Shown here in pieces: positions 44,913 through 57,100 of a DNA stretch of 64,000 nucleotides. Position numbers and translations under genes: made by a program. The notes under the pieces are model-generated. The model did not search any database. It was not told the DNA's origin and saw only the letters and a program-made list of their open reading frames with translations. Each line of letters begins with the position of its first letter. Position 1 is the first letter of the stretch. The DNA lies in assembly GCA_002150815.3 (NCBI GenBank), contig NDFF03000092.1:62001-126000 (forward strand), given 5' to 3'. This DNA comes from Grammothele lineata (lineage: Eukaryota > Basidiomycota > Agaricomycetes > Polyporales > Polyporaceae).

Positions 44913-46716
44913 TCTGGGCGCGGGAGCGCGCGCGGGGGCAGCGATGGGAGTTGGAGGGGAGGAGACAGAGCTCTGTCTGCGAGCAGCTTGCGCTGGGCTC
45001 GCGGGCGCGGGTCGCTGCTGTGCTCGCATCACGAGCGCGCACCGCGGGCGCGGGGTTAGCAGGAGGCGTGTGGGGAGATGGGGATCGCGCATCGGGGAGG
45101 GGGCTTCGCGCGCCCGCGGCGTGCCCACGCAAAGTCTCGATCGGGGGCGCCGGCGGGATCTGAGTTAAGTGTTGTGTTGCTGCTCTCTCGCGGGCGCTGT
45201 CTGTCGTCGATGGCTGGCGATGGCTGGCGATGGCTGCTGCTACCGCTGCCACTGTCGTTGTCGTCGTCGTCGGTGTCGGTGCGGTTCGTGCGGTGCGTTT
45301 TGCGTGGCGTGCGCGGGCGTGATGCGCCGCGGGGTGGGACGGTTGTTGGCGACGATGAAACAAGAGATGTACGATAGCTACCCGGGGTATACGGCAGCGC
45401 TCGAAAGCCTGTTTGTTGGGAGTCGCCGCGGCGGCGAGGCTGTATGGCCCGCAAGCGAGTGATCGTTGCGTGCGAGGTTTTTCGTCTACTTTGTTTTGCG
45501 GCTGCTTCGCGCGAGTCAAAGGAATCGGTAGTCGGAAAGAGGCCTAGGAAGGCAGCTCTACGAATTGAATGACGACGCGGGTGCGCACAGGCCCGACGGA
45601 GGCGCGATGGGGGACGATGAAGGCGCCGGTGCTCGGGGGAAGGTTCGGAAGAAGTGGGGCGGGGGAAGGGGCCCATCTGTCATGGCGCCAGAACCGGACG
45701 TCTTGATCGTGTCCGAGCGATGGATCCGAGCGTACGAGGAGAATTAGGTAAGCGCCCTGCGCGGCACGATTCGCTGCTGCGGCGATGGAGTGAGTTTAGT
45801 ATGACCAAGAAGGCGATAGCCCATGGGGAAGAAGCACACGCAGCCCGCCAGCCGCCAGCAGCGGGCGTGCCACGGGCGGGCGTGTGTAGGCCCCTCCCAG
45901 TCGTCGTCGCGCTGCCGTCAGAGGTAGGCGCAATTTGTCCATATGTCGCGCGTGGACGGGTCGGGGCGTACGGATTCGGATAGACAATACGGGGCATCGG
46001 CGCGAGGCGGGGAGCAACGGGTTCGGACTCGGGCTCTGGTTCAGGGTTCTCTGCGAACGCAGCGTGCGTGCGCGTGCGGCGCTTGGGCCAAGAAGGAACG
46101 AGGCGAGAGAAAGGACGCGAAGGGGCCGGGCACGGACACAGAGGAGGCTCGGCGCTCGACCGGGGGTGGGTGGCGCCCGGGCGAGGGTGGGACAAAGGCC
46201 GGCGTTCAAGCTGGCTGCAGTCGTCGGAGGCTCGTGCAGTGGCGGCGGAGGAGAGCGCAGGCTCTTGCGGGCGGCTCGAGGCAGACGGCGTCTGGGACTC
46301 GAGGCGGAGAAGGCAGCGGAGAGGCGTCTGTGGGCAGCCTAGAACGCGGGCTCGGGCGGCAAATCGGGTGCCTGGGGAAACAAATGACAGTGCAGTCCGA
46401 TCTCGGCGGCTATGGGTTTTATCGGGAACCCTTGTGACCAGAGCACCGGCCGCACACGAGGGCGCCCTGTCCCCCGCCCCGGCGTCTGCCTGCCTATCTC
46501 GCCAGCGTTTAGAGTTTGGGGGGAGGGCGCTCTTCCATTCCTCGGCGGCTACCCTCCTCCGTGAACAGCGTGCGCGCCAGCGAGGGTCCTCGACGCCGTG
46601 CAGGCGCACGCAGAGCGGCCGTGGCGTCCAAGAGCCTCTCTTTCCTCGTCCTCGCGTGGCTCGGCGAAGGGCAGCCTACGCAGCGTCAGCCCTGCTTACT
46701 CGCAGTTCAATACGCG
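44913..46716. other. Intergenic region between the PH gene and the Zn2Cys6 regulator
   Basis: About 1.8 kb, GC-rich, with no supported gene despite chance frames of 200-310 codons on both strands. It holds the PH-gene 3' end and upstream promoter sequence of the regulator. TCG/GTC runs occur near 45255. Confidence 0.5.
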
Positions 46717-46724
46717 TATAAATA
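46717..46724 (+). promoter_or_regulatory. TATA box upstream of the Zn2Cys6 regulator
   Basis: TATAAATA, 288 bp before the proposed ATG at 47012. If used, the leader would be about 250 nt and might contain the ATG at 46743, depending on the exact start site. Role inferred. Confidence 0.4.
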
Positions 46725-47011
46725 AGGTCGGGCGTTTACGTGATGGCGGTGCGCGCGCTGTGGACGGGCGCCAGCCGGTCGGCGCAGAGAGGGAGAGGGG
46801 TGTCCGAGGTCCCGGATAAGTGGCAAAAAGGAAATTGGGCGAGTAATCAACAAGACTCGAAACTCCCACGACGGGGGCGAGCGTCCAGAGTACATAAGTG
46901 CTCTGCCCCTCGCTTCTCCCAACAACCGCCCACCACTCCCCGTCCGTCGGTGACTGTCCCCCCTCCCCTGCAAGTATATTTGTATTCTACGCACCCGACA
47001 GTCTACTCCCA

Positions 47012-49557
47012 ATGCCCGACGCCCCCGCCAGCCCCCGCAAAGCAGTCTCCTCCGTCTCGCAGGCAGCCCGGACGCAAAAGAAGCCCGGAGCGCCCAAGCC
47101 AAAAGGCGCCGTTCGTGCTAAGTCGGGCTGCTACACCTGCAGGATTCGACGGAAGGTTCGTCGTCGAGGCGCTCATCATCATCCTCCCAGCCAAGTCTAA
47201 CCCCGATCTCCTCTCTTTCCGCGCCTCCCTCCCCTCCCTGTCCCTCCCTCTCTCCCTGCCCTCGCGATCCCCCCTATCTGCAGAAATGCGACGAGCAGCC
47301 CAACGAAGAGGGCGCCTGCCAGACTTGCGTCCGCCTCCGCCTGCAGTGCCTCGGCTTCGGTGCGAAGCGTCCAGACTGGATGAGGGTGCGTCTTCTACAG
47401 CGGCTCCGACGCCGTCCATGGCGCTCATCGGGTCCTGTTATCTACAGGAGAACAACAGCGTCTCCGAGCTGCGCGAGAAGATCAAGACCTTCCTCGCTTC
47501 GCAGGGCATGATTAAGGGCCATTCTGGTTCTGGCCCTCGCACAACGGAACAAGACCCCCAGGTTCTTGTTCTCGTCGACCACCTCCACACATCGCCCTCG
47601 AGCCCCCCTACCCCCACCCTCTCCGCTACCTCGAGCGAGGGCCAGCAGCGGCCTCCTCACAACGGCATGAACACGTCCTTCGAGCGTGCGCCGCCTACCC
47701 ACTACACCACGATGCCTCCTCCCCACGAGCAGCAACCGTACGCGCAGAGTATGTACCATCCTGCCTTCGTCCCCGTTTCGTGGTAGTGAACTTTCGCAGA
47801 CTGGCAGCCTGTTCCGGAGCTGGGTCCCCACGACCCCGCGATGAATCGAGGGCCGATGCTGCCGAACGTGAACGACATGTTGTACCACCCCTCTGCCCCC
47901 GCCCCGCCCCAGCCTCAGCCCCCTACTATGATACAGTCTCCCCCCTCCATAGTTTCCGCTTCTTCTTCCTGTAAGGCGCCGTACCGTTATTAGTGTATTA
48001 TGAATGTATCATGATTAATGCCCTCCTCTGTTGGCAGGGCCCGCTCATGGAGGATCTGCATCATCATATCATCCAACATCAGCTTCGACGATGTCAATGG
48101 CCCTTACGACGTCAATATCGACTCCCACTTACATGCCGTCCTCGTCTTCGTCCATCTACAACCATCCACATTCAGGGTTTGGACCGTTGTACAATGTCGA
48201 TGTGAACGCTTTCGAAGAGGACGACATGGAACAGCCGTTGACGAGTCCCAGCGCTGTTGGGATTCCGCCTACGCTGAACGGTTATGGTCTTGTTCCGTCC
48301 ACCACTCAGGATCACCTGCTCAGCCATTACTTCCGCAATGTGCTGCCGATCCAGTACCTGCTTGCAGACTCATCTATCATCGACTTCATGGCCAACCTGA
48401 TCCACAACAGTGCTTCTGCGCGCGATGCAGCGTGTTTGCTATCTGCGCTGCATCTGACCACGACGAGCCCGCACATGGATACGTCGGCGGTTCCGACGAT
48501 TTACAGGCGAATACAGGAGACGTTGCTCACCGACCGGCAGTACAACGAGGGCGACGCGATGGCGGGCCTACACATCATCTCGTCCTTCCTCTTCGGTGGC
48601 GGGCGGGGCAGCTGGGAGATCTGGCTGGGGATCGCCTCACAGTTCGTGCAGAACCTGCTCAACGACCCGCAGTTCTACGGGCCCGAAGAGGCGCTACGGC
48701 GGTGTTCGGAGAGCACGCGGTTCATCATCAAGACGACGATGTGGTTCGACGTGCTGGCGAGCGTGACGACACAGCAGATCCCGCGGTTCCTCGAGACCTA
48801 CCGGCGGATCTTCAGCAGCGCGTTCATCGGGGACCCGCTCGCGGCGGGGAGCCAGGAGACGTCGATGCTGCCCGTGATGGGGTGCGAGAACAAGGTCGTG
48901 CTCGCGATCGCGGAGATCTCGAACCTCGCGCACTGGAAGGCGAGCATGCTCCGGCGCGGGCGGCTCTCGTACCCGGAGCTCATCCAGCGCGGGATCGACA
49001 TCCAGTCGACGCTGCTCGAGCCGAACACGCCCGTGAACCCGGTCGTGCCCCTCCAGCCGGGCGTGCACGGCCCGCACGCGCTCGCGTCGCAGACCGCGGG
49101 CGCGGGCGCGGGGAGCGGGCCCGAGGCGGAGGTGATCCAGCGGCGGCGGCTGACGAACAACATCTTCCGCGCGTCGGCGCGGGTGTACCTGCACACGGTG
49201 CTCTCGGGGGACTACCCCGCGTGCCCGGAGATCATGGACGCGGTGCGGGAGACGATCCGCGCGCTGGGGGACGTGCCGGAGGCGCAGCCGAGCGTGCACC
49301 GGAGCGTGGTGCGGAGCGTGGTGTTCGGGATCTGCATCGCGGGGTGCTTGACGGACGAGCAGCGGCAGCGGACGTTCTTGCTGCATATGCTCGAGCGGCA
49401 GCAGCAGGAGTCGGTCGGGAACGTGCAGGAGGTGAGCCGGCTCATGCGCCAGGTGTGGCAGCGCCGCGACCAGGAGCGCAACATGGGCCGCGCGACGCCC
49501 GTCGATTGGAGGGACGTCATGCGGGAGGGGGGCAAGGAGCTCTTGCTGCTGGTGTAG
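47012..49557 (+). CDS. Zn2Cys6 fungal transcription factor with Fungal_trans_2-type domain, 5 exons, 745 aa
   Basis: Exons 47012-47155, 47284-47385, 47448-47748, 47800-47970 and 48038-49557 (introns 128, 62, 51 and 67 bp, GT-AG); the frame closes with TAG. The binuclear zinc cluster has Cys at 40, 43, 50, 60, 63 and 70 (C-x2-C-x6-C-x9-C-x2-C-x6-C), with a basic SGCYTCRIRRKKCDE core split by intron 1. Pro/Gln/Ser-rich linkers follow (about 120-300). The large C-terminal region from about 305 (LSHYFRNVLPIQYLLAD ... ARDAACLLSALHL ... WLGIASQFVQNLL) resembles Fungal_trans_2. It should be a nuclear DNA-binding regulator; targets are unknown. The cluster is of the kind seen in agaricomycete regulators, but I cannot name the orthologue. 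Confidence 0.9.
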
Positions 49558-50364
49558 TGGGGCGGGAGGCAGCGGCGGGAACGACGCCGCGTCTTGCCTT
49601 TGCTTCCTCCTCGATCGGCCCAAGGATCAAGCCAAGCCCCACATTTACCCTCCCCGATGCCGTCGTCGCAGTCATCATCGCCATTCGGACGCCATCGGTT
49701 GGTGCCCCGCCGTTTGGACCCCAGCCCATGTTCAGTCCGCCAGTGCACCCTCGAAGCTGGATTTCGCGCTCTTCCCCCTCCGGATACCTTCCGCCCGTAG
49801 GAGCCAGCCTCCTGCGACTCCCTCCCCGATCCCCGAGGAACCATTTCCATGCAGGACCCGGTCTAATATGGCTCGCTCTTCCAACCGATCTCACACACAG
49901 CTTTCTCGTCGTGCTCCGGTTTGATACTGCTCTCGCCCCGCTCGCCGCTATGCTCGTTTATGCTCACAAAACCCATTGCAGTTTACGTCCCCTCCTCCGC
50001 AATCTGATCTGTATATCACCGTCCCGTCCGGCTGCTCGTCCGTCGTCGTCCACGCGTCTCCCATCCACCCACCACCCATCTACCGTCCATTCATCCGTCC
50101 ACGCACTCGTCCATCCCCCAGTCGCAGTCGCAGATACCAAGCAAACAGTCTTCTCCAGGGTTCGGGTCTCGCTAGGTTAACCCGCCGGGTTCAGCTTCCT
50201 GCACAGCGCCCGTCGGGAGCTTGTTATTACTCGCGTTTCGATCTCATCTCATCTCTCTTGTAGTCCGGTGCGCACGCCGTGTGTATGTATCTTCTACTTC
50301 AGGCTATCATACGTTTGTTTAGGACTTCCTCACGCCTCCCCCATACGTAGGACCCGCTTCCGAA

Positions 50365-50385
50365 TCGTCGTCGTCGTCGTCGTCG
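50365..50385. repeat. TCG trinucleotide run, seven copies
   Basis: Seven perfect TCG units in the spacer after the Zn2Cys6 gene. Confidence 0.85.
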
Positions 50386-53300
50386 TCTTCGGCTTCGTTT
50401 CCGCACCCGCCTTCGCCTTCGCCGCAGCCGTCGCGTCGTCCCGTGCCTGCTGTCGACCGCGCCGAGGAGCCGACCACGAGCTCGCCCCACCGGCGACGAC
50501 CAGGTGGACGGGCACGGGCACGCGCGACGGGGGAGGCCCGAGGAGGAGGTGCTTCCCGCCTTCGCGCCTTCCTCTGCCCCTCTGTCCCTGCCCGCCCGCC
50601 CTCGGCCGCGCCCCATTGGCTCCCGCACAAGGCCACGCCCCCTCCCGATTCGGCTTCCCCTTCTCCTTCGCGGACGCTTGCTCGGCTGGGCGGCTTCGGC
50701 TTCGTCTCCCACGGGTCGCCCCCTTCGCCCCTTCGGTCCTCCCACGCCCCCGCCCGGCCCTATCGCCCTTCCCCTCCGCGCAATCCGGATGCCCGCGACT
50801 GCAACTGCCCCGGGTCGTCGCCCGCGCACGTCCGCAAGCCGACGCTCCCCTCCCCTCCCCGCGGCTCCTCTTCGACCCGCCCGCAACTGCACGGAGCGAG
50901 CGGACGGGCGAGGCCTCCCTCCCTCACCCGCTCCACACCCGGCCTGGAAGACGGGATAGCCGGTTACGGCACGCGCACCGCGCGAGCTGTCTGTCACCCG
51001 TCCTCGCCAAGTCGCTCCCGCGAGCCGTGCAACGGCGTGGAGAGGCTCAGGGAGGGCGGGTCGTCAGCCAGCTGCACCACCGGCAGCCACCACCGGCAGC
51101 CACCAGGACCGCAGCGGGATGCGTAATGCGCGTGGTCGACGGCCGAAGCCAACCTTGCGGCCGGGGACGAACTCTAATACCATAAGTGCCTACTGGGGCC
51201 CCTGCCTGCCTGCCTACGAGGTGGAGGTGTCAGACTCAATGGCCACTGACAGCGAAGCTCGGGACGCGGCCGCCACGTGGTGGACTGCACGCGTGGTGGC
51301 CAGAAGAAGAAGACCCAAGGAGGAACAAGGAGGAGATGGGAGGAATGAGGAGCAGGCGAGCCCGCCGGGGAGGGCTGGGTGGAGAGCGGGGGGGACGCAA
51401 ACACCGGCGGCGGGCAGTATGCGTCGCGGCGTCGCGGCCACACAAACGTGACGACGGTATATTACATGTCCAGTTCTCCCGTCCGTCCGCACGCGCGCCC
51501 GCCCGCGCCGACCGCCGTGAGGTTCTTTCGCAGGTCCATCGTGCTTCTTCGATCTAATCCGATAGCGTCCGCGCACAGTTGTCAGTCCCAGGCTCAGCCA
51601 TGCGAAGTTCGAACCCGAACGGCCACACACCCGGACGCGCGCGCAAACAAACAGACGAGCCTCGCGAGCCCGCGAGCCCACGAGCCGCGCCCATGGAAGA
51701 GGATCGTCATGGCCATGCACGCGATGCGCCGTCGCCCCCTGCTTCCTTCTCCCGCTGCGCATCGCGAGCAATGGCAAGCATACAACACGCATTTGTCAAC
51801 GCCGCGCTTCTCTTCCTCCCCACACCTGCACTTCGGTCACGCCGCGTACGTCATGCGCACCCGAGGCCGAACCAGAGCCCGAGCCCGAGCCCGCGACCGC
51901 GCAACGCCCCTCGAGTCTCGACGGCCGACGGACCGAGCGGACGCCCAGCGCTGCGACCACGCACCCATGCACGCACGGATGCGCTTCGAACCGACGGGAG
52001 CGGCACGCGCGCGTATGTTGGAGGCCCAGGAAGGGAGGACGGGTCCGAACGCGATAAGTCGAGGGGAGATGTACAGATGTCCCAGCGCCGCTTGATGGCG
52101 CAGAAATGGAAGGCGTCCACCCCCATCATCATCCCCCACCCAGCCGGCGCGTCTCTCGGTCTCCTGGTGGTGGACGCGGACGGACGCGTTCGACCTCCGC
52201 GAGCGTGCGCGGAGCCAGAGCCAGAGAGGTCCGTCCACCCAGCGTCGCCCGGTCCCACTCGCCGCTGACTCGCGGCCTCGCGCACGCACGCACGCCCCCA
52301 CGCACGCACGAACAGAAGAACTCCTCGTTCGCACGGTGCGCACGCGCCTGCTTGCACACGTTAGAACGAGCATGTAAGTGGCGCACCGCGGCGCCGGGCA
52401 CAGCGCCCTCGCGCCGCTCTTCCTCCCTACCGCCGATGGCGCATCGCTGCTTCTTCTTCGCGGACCGTATCAACCCGCGTGCCCCGACACACGTGATACC
52501 GGCCTCTCCCCTTCCCCACCGCCCCCTTGCCCCAGGGTGCTTCGATCTCGCACGGCGAGAACGTGGGCGGGCGCGGGCCCGCTCGCGGAGGGGCCGCGCG
52601 GGGCGAGAAGGCGGCGGAGTGCGAACGGGGGAGCGCTCCCTCCGATGGGCTCTGGCCTCTAGCCTCTAGCCCGAATGCGCACCTCCTCCCCCACGCCGCG
52701 GGTTGGCGTGGGCCGTCTGTGCTAGATCGCTAGACCAAACCGTACGCGGCGCGTGCGCAGCTGCGTCGCGTTCCACCGCCACCGTGGTTCTAGCACGGAG
52801 CAGGGCGCCCCTCGGGGTTCGTGATGAGATGGGACGTATGGGACGTACGAAGGCGAATATCAACGATCGGCCGAAGGGGGGTTAGCACCCGACGGTGCTG
52901 ACGAAGACGACAAGGACGACCGACGACAGCGGCGATGGCGACGACTGTGGCCGGACCTCTCCCCCCTTTTCCATTTCACGAGTCTCGTCCCGACCCGGCC
53001 GTTCTGTGGTCGGAGTGGCGTTGAAGATTTCAAGATCAAGAGGGAGAAGAAGGGGGAGGGGAGGGGGACGCCCGGTGCTGACTGGTACGGTTAGCAATCA
53101 TCCATCATCCATTATCTTCCGTGGGCGCTTGGGACGCCTTCTCTTTGACTCACTACTGCCCACTTTTCGCAGTGATCTTCCCCCTGCGCACAACACAGTG
53201 TCTTTTCGATGGCCGCGGCTTGTACGGATGCTCTACCGCACGCGCACACACACGCCGGCTTCTGCGGTCGTACATGCGGTGCGTGTTCAATTTTTGTATG

Positions 53301-54080
53301 CGTATGTGCCTCCTGTGTCCAGTTGCGGTATCGCGCACGTACACCGTACACTGCACGGCCTACGACCGCACTTCTCCTTTTCTCAGCCTGCCCTTCTCCT
53401 TCGGGCTTCCTCCATCGGGCTCGGTCACGCACGGCACGGTACGCCCACGGACGCCGTGCGGACGTGCGCGAGCCTCGAGGCCCGGGGGCCGCCCCCCGCT
53501 CGAATCGTGCCTCTCGCTCTCTCATCTCGCACTTTCTCGATCGGGTGGCCTGTCCGTTTTCGAACTTAGGTTCGAGGGGGGCGCCCGGTGTCTATATTCT
53601 TCGCCTTGCGCGGCCCAGGCCCCAGGCCCGTCCGTATCCGTATCTGGCCTTCTGTGCGCGTGCGCGTGTGCGTGTGTGTGCGAGGGGGAGGGGGGGACGC
53701 CACTGCCCTCGTTCGTGTCCGGGCCTGTGTGAGCCGTGCTCGCCCGGATAGGATACGACGTAGTGGGTCGGAAGGGGATAGGCGGGTATGATGCCTTCAG
53801 GATGGGGATGGGGCGGGGCAAGGTGGAGCGGAGAGGGCGCGGTCTAGCCCTCCCTCGTCTATCCTGTCCTGCCCAGCCTAGCCTATCCATCTTCAAGCTA
53901 CCGTCCGTCCCCGGTTGCCCCGCCTCTCCCCCACCGGCATAAGGTTTGAGGCATGTGCGCGTGCGAGGCACCGATACACGTCGGGGAGGCTCTGCCTCGG
54001 CGACGTGCCTCGGTGCCTCGAGGCTCCTGTCCTGCGCGCGGTCGCGGGGCGTGCGCGGCGATAGTAGGCGTTGGCGTTGG

Positions 54081-54102
54081 TAGGGGGTTGGTAGGGGGTT
54101 GG
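54081..54102 (+). repeat. TAGGGGGTTGG repeated twice (G-rich)
   Basis: Two perfect 11 bp copies, followed by GGG and, further on, GGGG runs; a possible G-quadruplex-forming stretch (54083-54120). Confidence 0.7.
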
Positions 54103-57100
54103 GAGGCTTAGGCTTTGGGGTTGTCGTAAGATCGACAAGGAGCGTCGCACGCTTGTGATGGATGGCCGCATGGGCTTTGGCGTGCGCAGTCCGCGTCGAG
54201 GCTCGATGGCGATGGCGTGGCTGACCACAGCTGGACGGGTTGGACGGGGGCGCCGACGGTGATAATTGAAAAGGGCGCCTCTGCTGGGGCGCTGAGGCGT
54301 CGGGAGAAGTAGCATGTGCAACCAAGTTCGGCGAGAAGGTAGGCTCAGGCTCGGGCTCGGACCCGCCTAAGGGGGCTTCGGGGGGCGATAGGTGGGCCCG
54401 CAACGTATAAGACTCGAGTAAGCGTGGTCGTACTCTGTATGTTTAGCCGTGGCGAAATATATTTCTTGCCTTCTTCATCTTCTTCGCAGCTAATAGCGGA
54501 GCAGTGAGCAATATAGCGGCACCGGCATACCAGTCGTACGTGCTACACTCGTGGTGGCCTGAAGAAGGCCGCGAGTGGTGCGTTATCGGCTGTGGGTCGA
54601 GCGTACGCAAGGTTTGTAGTGAATGTATACTAACGGCGACTTACGGTGCAGGGGTGACTTCACGAACTGCTGATCGGCACGCGTGCCCACTTGAAGAAGC
54701 CCGCGCTCACGGACTCACGGGCTCGGGGCTCACAGACTCACAGGCTCGCCAAGGGAAAGAAGGACGGACAGACTCGGAGGACCCTCGGACGCGTCATCCG
54801 CACCCGTCACCGTGTGCAAGTACGGTCCGTTTTGTGCTCGTTCTCGAAGCTTCGGGTTTGGACGGACTTGAGTGCGCGCTCCGCGCGCCCATTGACTGTT
54901 GAGTATTTATTGCTGAGTATTGAACGCTTATTGGCGTTGTAAGCTTGATTCTTGAGCAGTCAGTAAGTATGACTAGTATGACTCCTCCGCCGACTTCAAT
55001 TTTGAGACTACTCGGAACCCGAGCGTGCGACTCCGGGGCTCGAGACCCGAAAAGAAGTTTGCGAGAAGCAGCGTCGCGCGTGAAAAACGCACCGTCGTGC
55101 ATCTTCAGGCTGCTGGCTGGCCTCCCGCCAGGCGAGGATCGTCGCGGCGAAGGCGGCGGGAGAACGCGGAACCCGCGTACAGGCGAGGTTTTTCGACGTA
55201 CTGACGCCGCGGTCGTATACATACATTGGTCAGCAGGCCAGCTACAATTCTTCAGGCTGAGTCGTCCTTGAAGCCAAGCTGCGACCTCCATGCGCCCCCT
55301 TCAGGGTGAAGGTGATGGTAACTCGTGCTCAATGGCAGATAGATACGCAGATAAATGCGCGACGTAATGCCCGTCCCGGACCTTTTATACAACGGGCCCA
55401 CGGTGAGCCTGGGGAGCCCGACTCGCGGCGCAGCCGGATAGTTCATTTGTCCTTTTATGGACTGGGGGCCACACTATAGTAAGCCGGGTTCTATTGGAAA
55501 GGCGCTTTGTATTAATATTAGTGTGCGTGCTAAGGGCTATCAATGGGTCAAGGAGCATCAGTGGACTCTATTGATACCACCCTTATGGCCTTGATAAAGT
55601 ACTGTGAGTCTCCCAGACTAACACCAGAAGTGCAACGTTGGCCTACCGGAGAAAATCCGGAGTGACGGAGAGGTTTGGACTGCAGCCGTTCCGAGTACGG
55701 CATCTGGCCTTCGGCCGTGCTAACCCGTGACCGCTACTTCACAAACAGTGAACGTTGTTGTGGGCCAGTCACTTCAACCGATGTCATTGTGCACCAAGAA
55801 GCGGGCAGCATCGCGGATAACCCCTGCAGCCCAATGACGGTCACCCAGGCTACGCGACGGCCTCCGCTGCGATAGCCCCGACGCTCACGGAGGTTGAATA
55901 TTCAATTGACTTGTAGCCGTCGCGGCGGGTTTCTGCCCTGGTACCACGCCGTGCTCTTCTACAGACGAGAAGCCTACGCCCACCGTGGACCAGGAACTCG
56001 TCTCCATCCGCAATGTCGACGGAGCAATGTGGTTGCCAGTTACCCTTCGAAGCCTCAGACTCCCCAGACCGCGGCGACTTGTCCCTGACGTGACACGACC
56101 CTGACACGCAGTGCCGTACGTAAGATGGCGGCCACAACTGGCAAGTCCGCGATGCAACTTGTTGACGTCCGGCACAAAGGCGTCCGGCATGCAGCGGCTC
56201 TAGATCCAGACCGTAAGTAAGTAATCATCATGCGCTGCGTGCAGGCTGGTGAAAATGCGCGGGAGGCGCGACGACCCTGAACGTGGCAAGCAGCAGCAGA
56301 CCGCAAAGCGTAACAGCGGAGATGGAGACACACGAAGCTCTTACCTCTTACATACATACGTAAGTACATGCTACGACACGGCGAGGAACGACGCGCCGAC
56401 CTCTAGTCGGTGGCGCCGATGCGAGATGGGCCCGAAACTCGCCGGTCCGGGCAGGAGCGCGGCGTGCCCGAACGCCCTCCAAGCTCCCACTCGGATCGGC
56501 GGGCTGCGCCCCTTGAGGCTTCAAAGCTTCATTCCTTGATTCTAGAATGAAGGCGTGGCGGATTGCCCGAAAATCACGGCAAAGCTTGGACTTGCGCGTA
56601 GTGCGCGCTGGCAGCTAGAGGGGGCAGTGCACGTTACAGTGTCTGTGGGACGACAGATAGGTGAAGGCGTTGGGCGTTGGGACATTGCGATCGTCACGGG
56701 CGCGACACCGCATGAGTGGACATTGTACGTACCGGAAAACCGTTGAAATTCGCACTCTATCGCGCGCGCGATGTGTGGGATGCAATGGTTGAGAACTGCT
56801 GATGTGTGGTCGTTCGAACCGCTGGAACACGGATTCTGTTCTGCTATGGAAGCCGTCGCTGTTCATCTTGTTCGCCGGAGTCGTGCACCTGGAATTCGGT
56901 ATGGTCATTGACGTGGGCTCCACCGGCGAAACATCTCCCTGGTTTACAATCAGCGTTTAGCCACACACAAAGCAGGCATGTTTGATTGTATCACTTAGCG
57001 AAATACGAAATCTGGTTTCGAAGTCGTTCTAGGAACCACAGAAGTCTTCGGGAGGTGTCTAGCAGCCATCGAATATCAATCGAGGAGACCCTCAACGATA

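Noticed and set aside
46740..47786. Single unspliced frame of 348 codons across the 5' part of the Zn2Cys6 gene
   Set aside because: It destroys the perfect zinc cluster that splicing of introns 1 and 2 restores; its agreement with the exon 3 phase is coincidental.
48018..50180. 720-codon frame on the + strand, overlapping the Zn2Cys6 gene in another phase
   Set aside because: It is the shifted phase of a GC3-rich real exon; Arg/Ala/Gly-rich, with no domain. The antisense frame at 48694-49623 has the same cause.
51615..51635. tRNA-like T-loop motif (GTTCGAACC)
   Set aside because: The flanking bases do not form the required 5 bp stem and no acceptor or anticodon arm is present. A similar motif near 56812 fails in the same way.
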